From: Aulosira sp. FACHB-615 | Lineage (GTDB): Bacteria; Cyanobacteriota; Cyanobacteriia; Cyanobacteriales; Nostocaceae | Direction: 5' to 3' | Assembly: GCF_014698045.1 (NCBI RefSeq) | Contig: NZ_JACJSE010000001.1 | Location: 310,001-374,000, forward strand | Length of the DNA stretch: 64,000 bases | In this document: one piece after another, positions 10,039-19,100 of the stretch | How positions within the stretch are numbered: position 1 is the first letter of the stretch | Layout: each line of letters opens with the position of its first letter | Notes under the pieces: generated by a model | What the model saw: only the letters and a program-made list of their open reading frames with translations | What the model was told of the DNA's origin: nothing | The model's database searches: none | Made by a program: the position numbers and the translations under genes

Positions 10039-10815
10039 ATGCCTACCACAGCCACCAACGAACTGAAGCATGAAGTTTGGCAGTTGTTGAGAGAATATAA
10101 GCAATCTCGCTCAGAACATATTCGCAACCAACTGGTAAAACTAAATTTTGGACTGGTAAGAAAAGAAGCTCATTACTGGATTAATCAATGTCGTGAAAGT
10201 TATGATGACTTACTGCAGGTTGGTTGTTTAGGTTTAATTCGAGCTATTGAAAGATTTGATATTTCTAAAGGTCACGCTTTTAGTTCCTTTGCCATTCCCT
10301 ATATTCGTGGTGAAATTCAACACTACCTGCGGGATAAAGGCGTGACCGTCAGGATTCCCAGACGCTATTTAGCAATACAACAACAAGCAATTGGGGTGTC
10401 TCGTTCTTTACGAGAAAAATATAATCGCCAACCCACAGATGCTGAATTAGCAGCAGCATTGGAAATTACTCTTAGTGAGTGGCAAGAAATCAAATTAGCG
10501 TGGATTAATCGCGCTCCTCTCAGCTTAGATGTGCCAGTTCAAGACTCCGAAGAAGGTGCTACTAGTCTAGGAGAATTAGTTCCTGATCCTCATTACCGCA
10601 GCTTTCAACTGGCGCAAGAAGACCAACTGCGTTTACAACAAGCATTGTTTCAACTCGAACAGTGTACTAGAGAAGTTTTAGAATGTGTCTTTTTGCAGGA
10701 TTTGACACAAAAACAAGTAGCAGAACACTTGGGCATTAGTGTTGTGACGGTTTCTCGGAGAGTAAAAAAAGGGTTGGATTTATTGAAACATCTGATGTGT
10801 ACAGCAGATGATTGA
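10039..10815 (+). CDS. sigF: Group 3 RNA polymerase sigma factor, SigF type
   Basis: 258 residues from the ATG at 10039 (MPTTATNELK). The frame is open further upstream to an ATG at 9922, but those 39 extra residues do not look like the family. Region 2 contains DDLLQVGCLGLIRAIERFD and GHAFSSFAIPYIRGEIQHYLRD (family core-binding and -10 recognition segments). Region 3 follows, with PTDAELAAAL. Region 4 ends in a helix-turn-helix, LTQKQVAEHLGISVVTVSRR. Cyanobacterial SigF proteins govern pilus, motility and stress genes; that role is inferred from family. It directs RNA polymerase to alternative promoters. Its position beside psbO matches Nostoc-type synteny. No anti-sigma gene is adjacent. 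Confidence 0.9.
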   Translation: MPTTATNELKHEVWQLLREYKQSRSEHIRNQLVKLNFGLVRKEAHYWINQCRESYDDLLQVGCLGLIRAIERFDISKGHAFSSFAIPYIRGEIQHYLRDKGVTVRIPRRYLAIQQQAIGVSRSLREKYNRQPTDAELAAALEITLSEWQEIKLAWINRAPLSLDVPVQDSEEGATSLGELVPDPHYRSFQLAQEDQLRLQQALFQLEQCTREVLECVFLQDLTQKQVAEHLGISVVTVSRRVKKGLDLLKHLMCTADD

Positions 10816-10977
10816 ACATCAGCAAAATAAAACCGTATTTGTACTGGTTTAATTATGTAGAAACCAGCCCTTAAAATTTAATAATTTAGGTTATAAAGGT
10901 GAAATACTTTGCCTGAAATAAATACAGGCTTAGTTAATTTCCACAAACAAATTTTCTATAGCTTTTGAGAACAGCCA

Positions 10978-11856
10978 ATGGGCAGAAAATCAAAAATTGC
11001 AATTGCAACTATTCTAACTTTGGCGATCGCTGGATGTGCATCAGAAAGCACACCACAAGCTAGTACTCCTGCGCCGGCTCCAACGGCTCCAGGAACACCA
11101 GCACCACCCGCCGCAGCCCCGGCCGCAGCGCCACCTGCTAAAACACCACCAGCCACGGCGGCTCAACCGTTTAATAACCCTGTGGTGTCCACAAAAAAGG
11201 TCACTAACGTTGCTTTTACCTCTCCTACATTAATTCAACCCACTGATGGTAAAACCCGGATAGATTTGGTAACTAAGGGAAGGCCAGATCCATTTGCCCA
11301 GCTTGTTACCCCAACTAGTGCTGAAGTTGGCAAAAATCCTAACGTCAAGCAAATTCCTCGCTTACCTCCTTTATCGGTAGCTATTGTCAAAAATCGCAAA
11401 GTGCCAATCAGTACTGCTAGTACTAAAAAAACTCCTATTGCATTGGCGGGAACTACCACCATTCTGCCCAAGGTTTTGCCGCAGGTTGTTCCTAGCAACC
11501 CTTTTAGTTCTGTATTACCCTCTACACCCCAACCAGATTTGGCTAAATCAGTGGTGGTGACTGGTGTAGTTTTGATTGGTAGAGAACCCCAAGCTATTAT
11601 TAAAATTCCCAATGAGCCTTCTAGCCGCTATGTACAAGCGGGACAGCGATTAGCAAATGGTTTGTTGATTAAACGCATTGAAATGAATCAGGGTTCAAAT
11701 CCGATCGTGATTCTGGAACAATACGGTATTGAAGTTGCCAGAATGGTAGGAGAAGCCCCGACTAACTCAACGCCATCAGTCACATCGGCTGCTAATGGCA
11801 ATGCAATTTCATCAACTCTACCAACCCAAAATCTAACTGCTGTTGGAGCATCTTAA
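10978..11856 (+). CDS. Putative lipoprotein with Pro/Ala-rich linker
   Basis: 292 residues. The N-terminus is a lipoprotein signal with LAIAGC (Cys20). Residues ~25-60 are a Pro/Ala/Thr-rich linker. The C-terminal part, from about residue 185, is a compact beta-rich segment (VVVTGVVLIGREPQAIIKIP, then YVQAGQRLANGLLIKRIE and VILEQYGIEVARMVG). This pattern of gained-strand repeats with VxxGxxL...I resembles the periplasmic HR domain of PilP/GspC proteins; that is my inference, not a recognised match. The gene is followed after 2 bp by a small gene, so the two are probably cotranscribed. Its place after sigF would suit an envelope or pilus role, but this is not shown. Confidence 0.75.
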   Translation: MGRKSKIAIATILTLAIAGCASESTPQASTPAPAPTAPGTPAPPAAAPAAAPPAKTPPATAAQPFNNPVVSTKKVTNVAFTSPTLIQPTDGKTRIDLVTKGRPDPFAQLVTPTSAEVGKNPNVKQIPRLPPLSVAIVKNRKVPISTASTKKTPIALAGTTTILPKVLPQVVPSNPFSSVLPSTPQPDLAKSVVVTGVVLIGREPQAIIKIPNEPSSRYVQAGQRLANGLLIKRIEMNQGSNPIVILEQYGIEVARMVGEAPTNSTPSVTSAANGNAISSTLPTQNLTAVGAS

Positions 11857-11858
11857 GG

Positions 11859-12104
11859 ATGGATACTCAGGAAAAATTTGAATTTACTGGTTTACCTCTA
11901 GCTGTCTATCGAGAGATAGCTGCTCATTTACGTCAAGTTGAAGGAGTTGAGGCGGGTTTAATTCCCCAGTCATCTCAACAATTTGATTACAACCAAAGTC
12001 AAATTGATGGTTTATGGATATCTTGGTCGCCTAACTCTCGTCCTGCAAGCCGACAACGTGTGCAGCAAATTTTGGCTTACTATCACAGCCTTTATGGAGT
12101 TTGA
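11859..12104 (+). CDS. Small hypothetical protein, partner of the lipoprotein gene
   Basis: 81 residues, starting 2 bp after the stop of the lipoprotein gene, with AAGGA about 5 bp before the ATG inside the end of that gene. Soluble, no signal peptide. Sequence features: FTGLPLAVYREIAAHLRQVEGV and a C-terminal SRQRVQQILAYYHSLYG helix. No domain recognised; translational coupling suggests a shared role with the lipoprotein. Confidence 0.7.
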   Translation: MDTQEKFEFTGLPLAVYREIAAHLRQVEGVEAGLIPQSSQQFDYNQSQIDGLWISWSPNSRPASRQRVQQILAYYHSLYGV

Positions 12105-12421
12105 CGACTGAAATTTCCGTAAATTGCTCAAATTATATCAATAAATTTTTAATTAGCTGGGTGAAGTCAATCTATCCGATCAAGTTTGTAGTGATTGGGT
12201 AGTGTTTGTCTTGACCCTGTTTAATTATTTGGATACTATCTGGTTTCTTGCTGACTATTGGCGTTTGATCTGTTGTGATATGTGCCAATTGATAAAAAAA
12301 TGTTAGTGTTTGGCTCAAAACATGATATTAAGTGATGCAATTATAAATTGCTGAGGTAAACTTGCAAGCAAAATAATGCAAAATATTACTCAGCTGCTCT
12401 TCGGTCTGGGCATCACTCAAA
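12105..12421. other. Intergenic region, nothing recognised
   Basis: 317 bp, AT-rich, no open frame, no strong hairpin and no repeat of the window's families. It presumably holds the promoter of the 1200-residue gene. Confidence 0.4.
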
Positions 12422-15400
12422 ATGGAACACTGGCAATTTCTCATCCAGAAACAGGGCGATCGCTCTTGGCACACTTTAGAATCGCCAAATCTACAAATTT
12501 TAGAGGGTCGGTACAGAGTTTTAGCTCGTTCTAACCTGCCAAATACAGATGTGGAAGTACGGGTAACTCACTCTACAACTCATGAAGTTCCCCCAAAACG
12601 ACGGATTCAAAAGTTATCGCGGCGCACTAATTCCGAAGGTTTAATGGCGGTGATTCCCTTTACGCTGCTGAAGCCAGGACTATGGGAATTACGCTGTTCT
12701 GGCGATTTGATGTCAGATATTTTTGGTAAATCTTGGCAACAAAGTGTTTATCTACAAGTCTTGTCTCAACAGGCAGAAGTTGAAGTCGATAAATTATCTG
12801 GTGGTGGGAATTTAGAGCCAAATTCTCTTGACTTTTTCATAATTTCTTTGCCGGATACTCCTAATATTCATCAGGTTGATATCAGTGCTGGTAGTCAGTC
12901 AATTTCTCCAACTACAGAGGTGAAGACAGATAGCGACTTAGTGACTAACGAACTTTCGGCGGAAATTGCGTCAATTGCCAGTGATAATGCTATTACGACA
13001 AAGGCAGAAGCAGTCCCTGAGAGTAATTTAGATGAATTACCTGTAGAAGCAAATTTAGTTACCAGCGATCGCACTTTATCTGTCACCCCAGCCGAAATTC
13101 CTGATAGCAATTCCATAAACAGCGAATTGGCGGCGGAAACTTTATCTACAAATGATGAAACATTTGCCGTTACTAGAGAAGAAATTCCTGATCATCACTT
13201 GTCTGTCAGTGAAGTAAGCGATCGCACTTTATCGGAAACCACACAGGAAATTTCTGATGATGACTCGCAGGTAAGTGCAGTTTCGGGACAAGAAACTGTC
13301 AGCACAGAGGAAATTTCTGATGATGACTTGTATGTACAAGAAACTTTACCTATCAGCGATCGCACTTTATCAGTAAGTACTGAGGAAATTTCTGATGATG
13401 ACTTGTATGTACAAGAAACTTTACCTACGAGCGATCGCACTTTATTAGTAAGTACCGAGGAAATCTCTGAGCATAATTCGCAGGTAAGTGAAGTGTCAGT
13501 ACAAGAAACTTTACCTACAAGCGATGATACTTTGTCAGTCACCACAGAAGAAGAAATTTCGACTCATAACTTGGTTGTGAGTGAATCGGCTTTTGCGGAA
13601 ACTCCCGCAGAAATCCCTGATGGTAGCTTGGTTGTGGCTCAATTTTCTGGTGAAAAATCAGAATATGGTATTGATCAACCTGTAAGTCCGGTATGGCTAA
13701 AAGGTGAAACAGCAGAACAAATATTACAAAGTTTAATAGATCAAGCTTTACCCACCTTGTTGTTAGAGGATGAGCAGCTAGAAGAGGAGGAAACGATACA
13801 ACCATTACCACCACTCAAGCTGACTTTAGAGCAAGAAAACTATGTGGCGCGTTGGGGACAAGGACTCAGCATTAATGCCACTGTGGAGTTACAAACACAG
13901 CCTGATTTGGAAGATGAGCTACAGTACCCCACTACTTTTTATGCACTAGAAGCCAAAATTGAGCTACGCTCACCTTTAAGTTCAGAAGTTTTGGCTCAGG
14001 TAAGGCAACCTTTAGCAGATAATGTACTGCCTTTTGCAATTAACTCGGCCATTAATATTCCGATTGATTGTGAATCTAAACTGCTTTTGGGTGAACTCAG
14101 TTTATATGGCGCAATCAGTGATTTTGATGATGTCACATTGTTAGCTAATAGCTCTTTTACAATTACGGCGGATGTATCAGAATTATTAGCGATCGCTACA
14201 GTGGCAAAATCTTATCAGCAAAACTTTTTTGATAACTCTAGTACTTTAGCGGTTTCTCTACCGAGTCAAGAGCCAGAAACATCGGTCAGCTTGGGTTTGG
14301 AACTGTTTAACCTGGTCAAAACTACTGCTACACAACCGCAAACTATTCTGCCATCACCAAGCCAGCCTTTACCGCCGCAAATTAATTTGTTGTCTCTGAA
14401 AAAGTCAGGAGATTGGCGATCGCCACAATTGCCCAAGTTACCAGAAAATCAAACAAGTGCGATCGCAATTAATGATGAGTTAACAGAGGTTCCCCCAGAA
14501 GGACAACAAGAAGGGGATTTGCAAGACCAGACACCTCCCATCCCTTTAGCACCCATTAACTTAGAACAGCTAGAAATTAAAAGTCGTCCAGGGTGGATGG
14601 CGGGGAATGTCTTTCCTTATCTCAAACGCCGGAAAACTGCACCGACTGAGACGACAGATTTAGAAGATGTTTCTGATTCTCCGATATTTGAAGAGTCTCT
14701 GGTAGTTGAGCCAGAAATTGAGAACCCAGAGACAGATAATGCTGTGGTGGAAACTTTGGCTTCCTCAACTTCGGAATTGCAAAACCTAGATTTAGATGAT
14801 TCTGTAACTGAAACGTTAACTTCAACCGATGCTTTGGAACTGGAAAATCTAGATTTAGATAATTCCGTAGCTGAAACCTTAACTTCAACCGATTCTGAGT
14901 CGGAGAACCTGGATGTAAATGATTCTGTGGTGGAAGAACTAACGCCAGCTAGTTCTGAGTTATTTGCTGTGTCTATGCTAGAAATGCCTGTGACACCAAG
15001 TTTGGAATTTAGTGACGACTCCATCTTAGAACCAGCTGCTCCCTTAAGCTCAGAATTGATAGCAGAGGTTAATCCTTATTCCTCGCCGTTAATTAGGAAG
15101 TGGATGCAGAGCCAAGGCTATGTTGTACCTGAACTTCCGCCTCTACCAAAGCAACGCCGTAACACAGAAGTTTTAGAGCCTGTTCCTGTGGACGAGGATT
15201 TTATAGAGACTGATTTACCAATGCCAAGTTTTGAGGCTGATTTGTCATCAAATCTTGATACAGGGATAGAAACTATTCATGGTGAATCTGAGGCTAATGC
15301 GGAAGTAGAGAGTAATTTAAATATCTCTGAAACTGAGGAAATTACAGAGGCGGAAATAAATACAGTAGAATCTGAGCTTGAGGAACATCCAGAGACAAGC

Positions 15401-16024
15401 ATAATTACAGCAGAATCTGAGGAGCTAAATATCTCGGCGGATGTGGAAACAGAAAACATTCCTCTTGAGGAATCTAACTCTTCATTGCCATTAACAGAGC
15501 TACCCTTAAATCAAAAGATTAAAATACCGAGAGCTTGGTTAGCGCAAGAGATTGTGGTTGATGATACTGATAGTGAACCTATCGAAGATCATTTTGTCGA
15601 GCAACCACAGCAGTCAATTCCGGCTGTAGCGTCATTCCCCTTAGATGGCGAAAAATTGGAACCTTTACCCATTCCGCAATTACATATACCCGCAGGCGAA
15701 CTGATTGCGGGTCAGTCGGTGCGTGTGCGTGTAGAACTACCAGAAGTTCCTGCGCCAGTGGTGGTGAAATTGTGGATTGAGGATTGCCAAACTCGCGGGT
15801 TATTGGATGGCCCTCATGTGTTCAAAGATTTGCTACCTAAAGCCTTGGGTGGTGTAGAGGTGATGACTCAGATCAATATTCCCTTTGGCTGTGTGGAAAT
15901 TCGTTTAGAAGCGATCGCCTTTAATCCATCTACTCAACAAGAAAGTCACAAAGCATCGGTTGTCAGGACTGTAATTCCACCAGATTTACCAAATTATCAG
16001 TTAGATGAATTGTTGGGTTTGTAA
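12422..16024 (+). CDS. Large acidic repeat protein, function unknown
   Basis: 1200 residues. Three ordered parts are joined by low-complexity acidic linkers. Residues ~1-117 are an ordered beta-rich N-terminal domain (MEHWQFLIQKQGDRSWHTLE). Residues ~460-620 form a second one (LTLEQENYVARWGQGLSI). Residues ~1080-1200 are an Ig-like C-terminal domain (HIPAGELIAGQSVRVRVELP, ending LDELLGL). The linkers are Ser/Thr/Glu/Asp-rich. Between about 13300 and 13470 a 75-bp unit repeats in frame (QETLPxSDRTLSVSTEEISD with DDLYV), and each unit carries a HIP1 octamer that encodes SDRT. No signal peptide or membrane segment is seen. The composition suggests an extended scaffold or adhesive protein, but that is a guess. 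Confidence 0.75.
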   Translation: MEHWQFLIQKQGDRSWHTLESPNLQILEGRYRVLARSNLPNTDVEVRVTHSTTHEVPPKRRIQKLSRRTNSEGLMAVIPFTLLKPGLWELRCSGDLMSDIFGKSWQQSVYLQVLSQQAEVEVDKLSGGGNLEPNSLDFFIISLPDTPNIHQVDISAGSQSISPTTEVKTDSDLVTNELSAEIASIASDNAITTKAEAVPESNLDELPVEANLVTSDRTLSVTPAEIPDSNSINSELAAETLSTNDETFAVTREEIPDHHLSVSEVSDRTLSETTQEISDDDSQVSAVSGQETVSTEEISDDDLYVQETLPISDRTLSVSTEEISDDDLYVQETLPTSDRTLLVSTEEISEHNSQVSEVSVQETLPTSDDTLSVTTEEEISTHNLVVSESAFAETPAEIPDGSLVVAQFSGEKSEYGIDQPVSPVWLKGETAEQILQSLIDQALPTLLLEDEQLEEEETIQPLPPLKLTLEQENYVARWGQGLSINATVELQTQPDLEDELQYPTTFYALEAKIELRSPLSSEVLAQVRQPLADNVLPFAINSAINIPIDCESKLLLGELSLYGAISDFDDVTLLANSSFTITADVSELLAIATVAKSYQQNFFDNSSTLAVSLPSQEPETSVSLGLELFNLVKTTATQPQTILPSPSQPLPPQINLLSLKKSGDWRSPQLPKLPENQTSAIAINDELTEVPPEGQQEGDLQDQTPPIPLAPINLEQLEIKSRPGWMAGNVFPYLKRRKTAPTETTDLEDVSDSPIFEESLVVEPEIENPETDNAVVETLASSTSELQNLDLDDSVTETLTSTDALELENLDLDNSVAETLTSTDSESENLDVNDSVVEELTPASSELFAVSMLEMPVTPSLEFSDDSILEPAAPLSSELIAEVNPYSSPLIRKWMQSQGYVVPELPPLPKQRRNTEVLEPVPVDEDFIETDLPMPSFEADLSSNLDTGIETIHGESEANAEVESNLNISETEEITEAEINTVESELEEHPETSIITAESEELNISADVETENIPLEESNSSLPLTELPLNQKIKIPRAWLAQEIVVDDTDSEPIEDHFVEQPQQSIPAVASFPLDGEKLEPLPIPQLHIPAGELIAGQSVRVRVELPEVPAPVVVKLWIEDCQTRGLLDGPHVFKDLLPKALGGVEVMTQINIPFGCVEIRLEAIAFNPSTQQESHKASVVRTVIPPDLPNYQLDELLGL
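13300..13470 (+). repeat. 75-bp in-frame tandem repeat in acidic protein gene
   Basis: Just over two near-identical 75-bp units, with degenerate copies on both sides (13200-13550). Each encodes 25 residues containing EEISDDDLYVQETLP and a SDRTL stretch spelled by a GCGATCGC octamer. Length is a multiple of three, so copy-number change keeps the frame. Confidence 0.8.
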
Positions 16025-16133
16025 ACAACAGCTTTACATAACTTTGTTAAAAATCTTTAGAATTTAAAAAATCTGACTGAATTTGCAGTAAGCTCATTTT
16101 GAATTGTAGTGTGATTTAACAGGAACCTTTACC

Positions 16134-16277
16134 ATGTCCACTGAACTTTTCCCCCAAATTTTTGCTTATTCTGCATCTTTCTTGTCTCCTATCTTTGTAC
16201 CTATTATTGGTTGGGTTCTGCCAATTGCAACATTCTCGTTTCTGTTGTTATACATTGAGCGTGATGACATTGCCTAA
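16134..16277 (+). CDS. psaI: Photosystem I reaction centre subunit VIII, PsaI
   Basis: 47 residues, one transmembrane helix. Translation reads MSTELFPQIF, then FVPIIGWVLPIATFSFLLLY and a terminal IERDDIA, which matches the PsaI family pattern (FVPxIGWxxPIATFSFLxLYIE). AGGA lies at 16121-16124, about 9 bp before the ATG. PsaI sits in the thylakoid membrane near PsaL and helps trimer or tetramer organisation of photosystem I (established for the family). psaL is not in the window. A terminator at 16379 closes the unit. Confidence 0.93.
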   Translation: MSTELFPQIFAYSASFLSPIFVPIIGWVLPIATFSFLLLYIERDDIA

Positions 16278-16615
16278 ATAGGTATTTAGTAATAATTAAT
16301 TGGTAAAAATTTTAGTAGCCAATTAATTATCACTTCCTTACAATTCACTAGATTGTGCAATCAATTAATACTTAAAATACCGCCTAACTCCAAGAGTCAG
16401 GCGGTTTTCTTGTACTGATTTCTAAACAAGTGCTAGAAAATTCAGTGAATATATAGAAGTAGTCAGATATATCAGGAAATTGGGAAAGCTCGAATGCTAG
16501 GAATAATAAGATTTTTACCTCCTGCCTTTTGCCTTCTGAAGACAGCGCGTTGCGGGGGTTCTCTCCGTTGTAGCGACTGTCGTCCTCCTGCTATATTATG
16601 AGGTTCAAACCACTT
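16278..16615. other. Spacer between psaI and psbJ
   Basis: 338 bp between convergent genes. It holds the hairpin at 16379 and a GC-rich repeat fragment around 16541-16595 (GCGCGTTGCGGGGGTTCTCTCC) of a type found dispersed in this window (also within recJ near 44925 and before the WD40 gene near 53660). No gene seen. Confidence 0.5.
16379..16410 (+). terminator. Terminator after psaI, possibly bidirectional
   Basis: Stem CCGCCTAACTC / GAGTCAGGCGG with a CAA loop and one mismatch, followed by TTTTCTT. On the minus strand the hairpin is followed by TATTTT, so it could also stop the psbEFLJ transcript arriving from the other side. Confidence 0.75.
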
Positions 16616-16738
16616 TTATAGTGAAGAACCAATCCCAGCGTAGGCTCCGTAGAAGAAGATACCTACAACAGTAATTACGCCTAAACCTGCGATTGTAGCG
16701 ACAACCCACAGGGGAATTCTTCCAGTTCCAGCAGACAC
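16616..16738 (-). CDS. psbJ: Photosystem II protein PsbJ
   Basis: 40 residues, too short for ordinary ORF calling. Starts with GTG at 16738 preceded by a strong GGAGG at about 16744-16750. Translation MSAGTGRIPLWVVATIAGLG followed by VITVVGIFFYGAYAGIGSSL: one transmembrane helix typical of PsbJ, which affects electron flow on the acceptor side and PSII assembly (family knowledge). Last gene of the psbEFLJ operon. Confidence 0.95.
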   Translation of the reverse strand: MSAGTGRIPLWVVATIAGLGVITVVGIFFYGAYAGIGSSL

Positions 16739-16811
16739 AGATTTTCCTCCTCCCTTAATAACAAATCAACACAAATTTTAGATAAACAAAGTTTCCCAAA
16801 AATAGTTCCAG

Positions 16812-16931
16812 TTAGTTAAAGAAGTAACTGGAAAAGAGAATACCTAGAACAAAAATCAGTAGCAATCCCAGGTATAAAGAAGTACGGTTAAGTTCAACCG
16901 GTTGGTTATTGGGATTGGGCGTTCTTTCCAT
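16812..16931 (-). CDS. psbL: Photosystem II protein PsbL
   Basis: 39 residues: MERTPNPNNQPVELNRTSLY then a membrane helix LGLLLIFVLGILFSSYFFN. This is the very conserved PsbL sequence. The protein lies at the PSII monomer interface near the quinone sites (family knowledge). The ATG at 16931 lies 9 bp after the psbF stop with AGGAG overlapping that stop (CTAGGAGCAAATC). Confidence 0.97.
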   Translation of the reverse strand: MERTPNPNNQPVELNRTSLYLGLLLIFVLGILFSSYFFN

Positions 16932-16940
16932 GATTTGCTC

Positions 16941-17078
16941 CTAGCGTTGAATAAATTGCATTGCGGCGATCGCGCCCAAGAAAAACACGGTTGGCACACC
17001 CAAGGTATGAACTGCCAGCCATCTAACTGTAAAAATTGGATAGGTAACTGGTTGATTGATGTTATTTCCGCTAGTCAT
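16941..17078 (-). CDS. psbF: Cytochrome b559 beta subunit PsbF
   Basis: 45 residues: MTSGNNINQPVTYPIFTVRW then LAVHTLGVPTVFFLGAIAAM and QFIQR. The His in RWLAVH is the axial haem ligand supplied by the beta chain. Together with PsbE it forms the haem-binding cytochrome b559 heterodimer of PSII. Starts 9 bp after the psbE stop. Confidence 0.97.
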   Translation of the reverse strand: MTSGNNINQPVTYPIFTVRWLAVHTLGVPTVFFLGAIAAMQFIQR

Positions 17079-17087
17079 GATTTCAAA

Positions 17088-17336
17088 CTACTTTCCAATA
17101 AATTTTTCAACTTGTTTCTTGGCTTCATAACGGTTATTCACAATTGGCAATTCCTGCCGTGTTTGTGTGTAATACTCGTTAGGGCGAGGTGTGCCAAATA
17201 CATCATAAGCCAGCCCGGTGCTAACAAATAGCCAACCGGCAATAAATAATGCTGGGATGGTGATGCTGTGAATTACCCAGTAACGAATGCTGGTAATAAT
17301 GTCCGAAAACGGACGTTCTCCAGTGGTACCTGACAT
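17088..17336 (-). CDS. psbE: Cytochrome b559 alpha subunit PsbE
   Basis: 82 residues. The family signature RYWVIHSITIPALFIAGWLF contains the haem-ligand His; a single membrane helix is followed by a lumenal tail (YDVFGTPRPNEYYT, EAKKQVEKFIGK). Required for PSII assembly. First of four tightly packed genes psbE-F-L-J, transcribed away from ycf48 with 120 bp between ycf48 and psbE, so psbE may have its own promoter as well as read-through from rubA-ycf48. Confidence 0.97.
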   Translation of the reverse strand: MSGTTGERPFSDIITSIRYWVIHSITIPALFIAGWLFVSTGLAYDVFGTPRPNEYYTQTRQELPIVNNRYEAKKQVEKFIGK

Positions 17337-17456
17337 TTAGATCCCTACCTTCACAAAGACTGTTATTGAGTTTATTATCCTACAAAGTTTAGAAAGAGTT
17401 ACAACTTGCAACGCTGTTCTCATAAATCAGAATTAACACTTAAACTTCGGTTATGC

Positions 17457-18479
17457 CTAAGCTGCTTTTTCTGACGCAGTTTTTTCAGCCCTGGCGTTAT
17501 ATTTCAGCAATACACCGCGATCGCCAATGATAAATCCTTGGTCGGGACTGAGAAAGACTATTTTATATAGATTAGCGGCTACCTGTTCCACATCACGGTC
17601 TTTTTCCCAGGTTTTACCACCATCAGTACTCCGCAGCAAGTTACCGCTACCACCGCCTATCCACAGTTCTTCGGGTGTGCGATATGCCAAATCCAGTAAA
17701 CCCCAACTGGTGGATAACTCTGGATATAAAGCTTCTTGCCATTCTTCGGCGTTATTGGGTTCACTAAATTGAATCTGACCACCGCGTGCTAATAACCACA
17801 GTTGGCCATTATCATTGAAACCCATATTTTCTACACGCCGAGAACTAATGCGGTTATGGGGAACCCAAGCATTTTGTCCTGGTTCCCAAGTCGAGTAAAA
17901 GCTACCCTTAGCTGAAACTGCGACATATTTACCATCAGCAGAACGCTGCATATTCCGTACTACACCAACAGCAGCTTCGACTTGGGCTTTCCAATTTTTA
18001 CCCCCATCGGTAGTTTTGTAAATTGCGCCCACATCTGTAGCCATTTCGGCTGAGTTGGTTTCCAGTGCATGAACAGAAATGGGATTACCAGGTAACTTTT
18101 CGCTTAAAGGAATACGTGACCAAGAACGACCTTCATCGGTGGTATGCAGTAATAGGGAAGGTTCACCAACTATCCAACCTTCTTTGCCAGAAAAACTGAC
18201 AGAATCAAAGCGATATCGAGAATCATCCAGTGCTAAGGACAAGGGTTGCCAATTTTTACCACCGTCTTGAGTTTCTAAAAGTGTGGCGTTGCTGCCTACT
18301 AAAAAACCATGCTGAGAATCTTGGGTAAAAGCGATATCTAGCAACTTCTCGTTGGTTGGCACAGTAATAATTTCCCAAGGGTTGAAGCTAGTGGAAGGCA
18401 CTTTACTACAACCTATACACAAAACAACTACTATCAAACAGGCAATTATGCGTTGCCAACTTTTCACAATGGATTGCAT
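17457..18479 (-). CDS. ycf48: Photosystem II assembly factor Ycf48 (HCF136 homologue)
   Basis: 340 residues. The N-terminal signal ends in the lipobox VVLCIGC (Cys24), so the protein is a lumen-side lipoprotein. The rest is a seven-bladed propeller of BNR/Asp-box-like repeats: TQDGGKNWQP, TTDEGRSWSR, TTDGGKNWKA and STDGGKTWEK are visible. Ycf48 assists early D1 insertion and reaction-centre assembly (established for the family). Its position between rubA and psbE is the conserved cyanobacterial order and fits a PSII-assembly operon. Confidence 0.95.
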   Translation of the reverse strand: MQSIVKSWQRIIACLIVVVLCIGCSKVPSTSFNPWEIITVPTNEKLLDIAFTQDSQHGFLVGSNATLLETQDGGKNWQPLSLALDDSRYRFDSVSFSGKEGWIVGEPSLLLHTTDEGRSWSRIPLSEKLPGNPISVHALETNSAEMATDVGAIYKTTDGGKNWKAQVEAAVGVVRNMQRSADGKYVAVSAKGSFYSTWEPGQNAWVPHNRISSRRVENMGFNDNGQLWLLARGGQIQFSEPNNAEEWQEALYPELSTSWGLLDLAYRTPEELWIGGGSGNLLRSTDGGKTWEKDRDVEQVAANLYKIVFLSPDQGFIIGDRGVLLKYNARAEKTASEKAA

Positions 18480-18569
18480 CAGTATTTCTTAGTGTTTTCT
18501 AAATTCGTTTAAGTTTTACCTTAAGAGATGCGATCGCTCTCTAAAATCGGTAAAGCAAGATAGCGGGTC

Positions 18570-18905
18570 TTATTGTAAGCCGTAAAGACTGATAAAGAAC
18601 AAGAAAGCCAGAGCCAAAGCCCCAAAAATTAAGATATTCTTCTGCCCTGGAGTCAGTTTGTTCACACCCAAGCCAAAACCCAGATTTTCTTTAAAACCAG
18701 ATGCTGTACCAGCCGGGCCAATATTGGTAAAAGCAGTTTTTTTAGCACTACAAACTGGACAACGCCAGTTTACAGGCAACTCTGTAAACAGTGTCCCGGA
18801 AGGGATATCATGCTTATCATCTCCCTTCTCAGGTTCATAAACATAACCGCAGGCGCGACACTCATAGCGGTCTAACGCTGGAGTCTCAACAGCTTGTTCG
18901 CTCAT
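18570..18905 (-). CDS. rubA: Membrane-anchored rubredoxin RubA
   Basis: 111 residues from the ATG at 18905 (MSEQAVETPALDRY) with GGGAGA upstream; an upstream in-frame extension to 18980 is not supported. The rubredoxin fold has both CxxC knuckles (YECRACGYVYEPEKGD and WRCPVCSAKK) for one iron. A C-terminal membrane helix (ILIFGALALAFLFFISLYG) anchors it. Family members are needed for PSII accumulation. First gene of the rubA-ycf48-psbEFLJ cluster and divergent from ndhC (195 bp between starts). Confidence 0.95.
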   Translation of the reverse strand: MSEQAVETPALDRYECRACGYVYEPEKGDDKHDIPSGTLFTELPVNWRCPVCSAKKTAFTNIGPAGTASGFKENLGFGLGVNKLTPGQKNILIFGALALAFLFFISLYGLQ

Positions 18906-19100
18906 GGCTAAGGTCTCCCAGAGGGGAATTATTAAATATACGTTAAAAATTATGACATAACTGTTAGACTTTTCTATCACTCATACAAACGAATCAAATA
19001 CCTGAAATCCGTCTGTTTCCCAGATTTCAGAAAACTCGAAAAGATATAATGTAAAAGAAAGTAACAGCGTTATTTACACCATAAGCGGTAGAAATTCATT

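Noticed and set aside
12895..15024. Several Ser-rich minus-strand frames opposite the acidic gene
   Set aside because: Mirror translations of an acidic Glu/Ser-rich coding strand; no start signals and no independent features.
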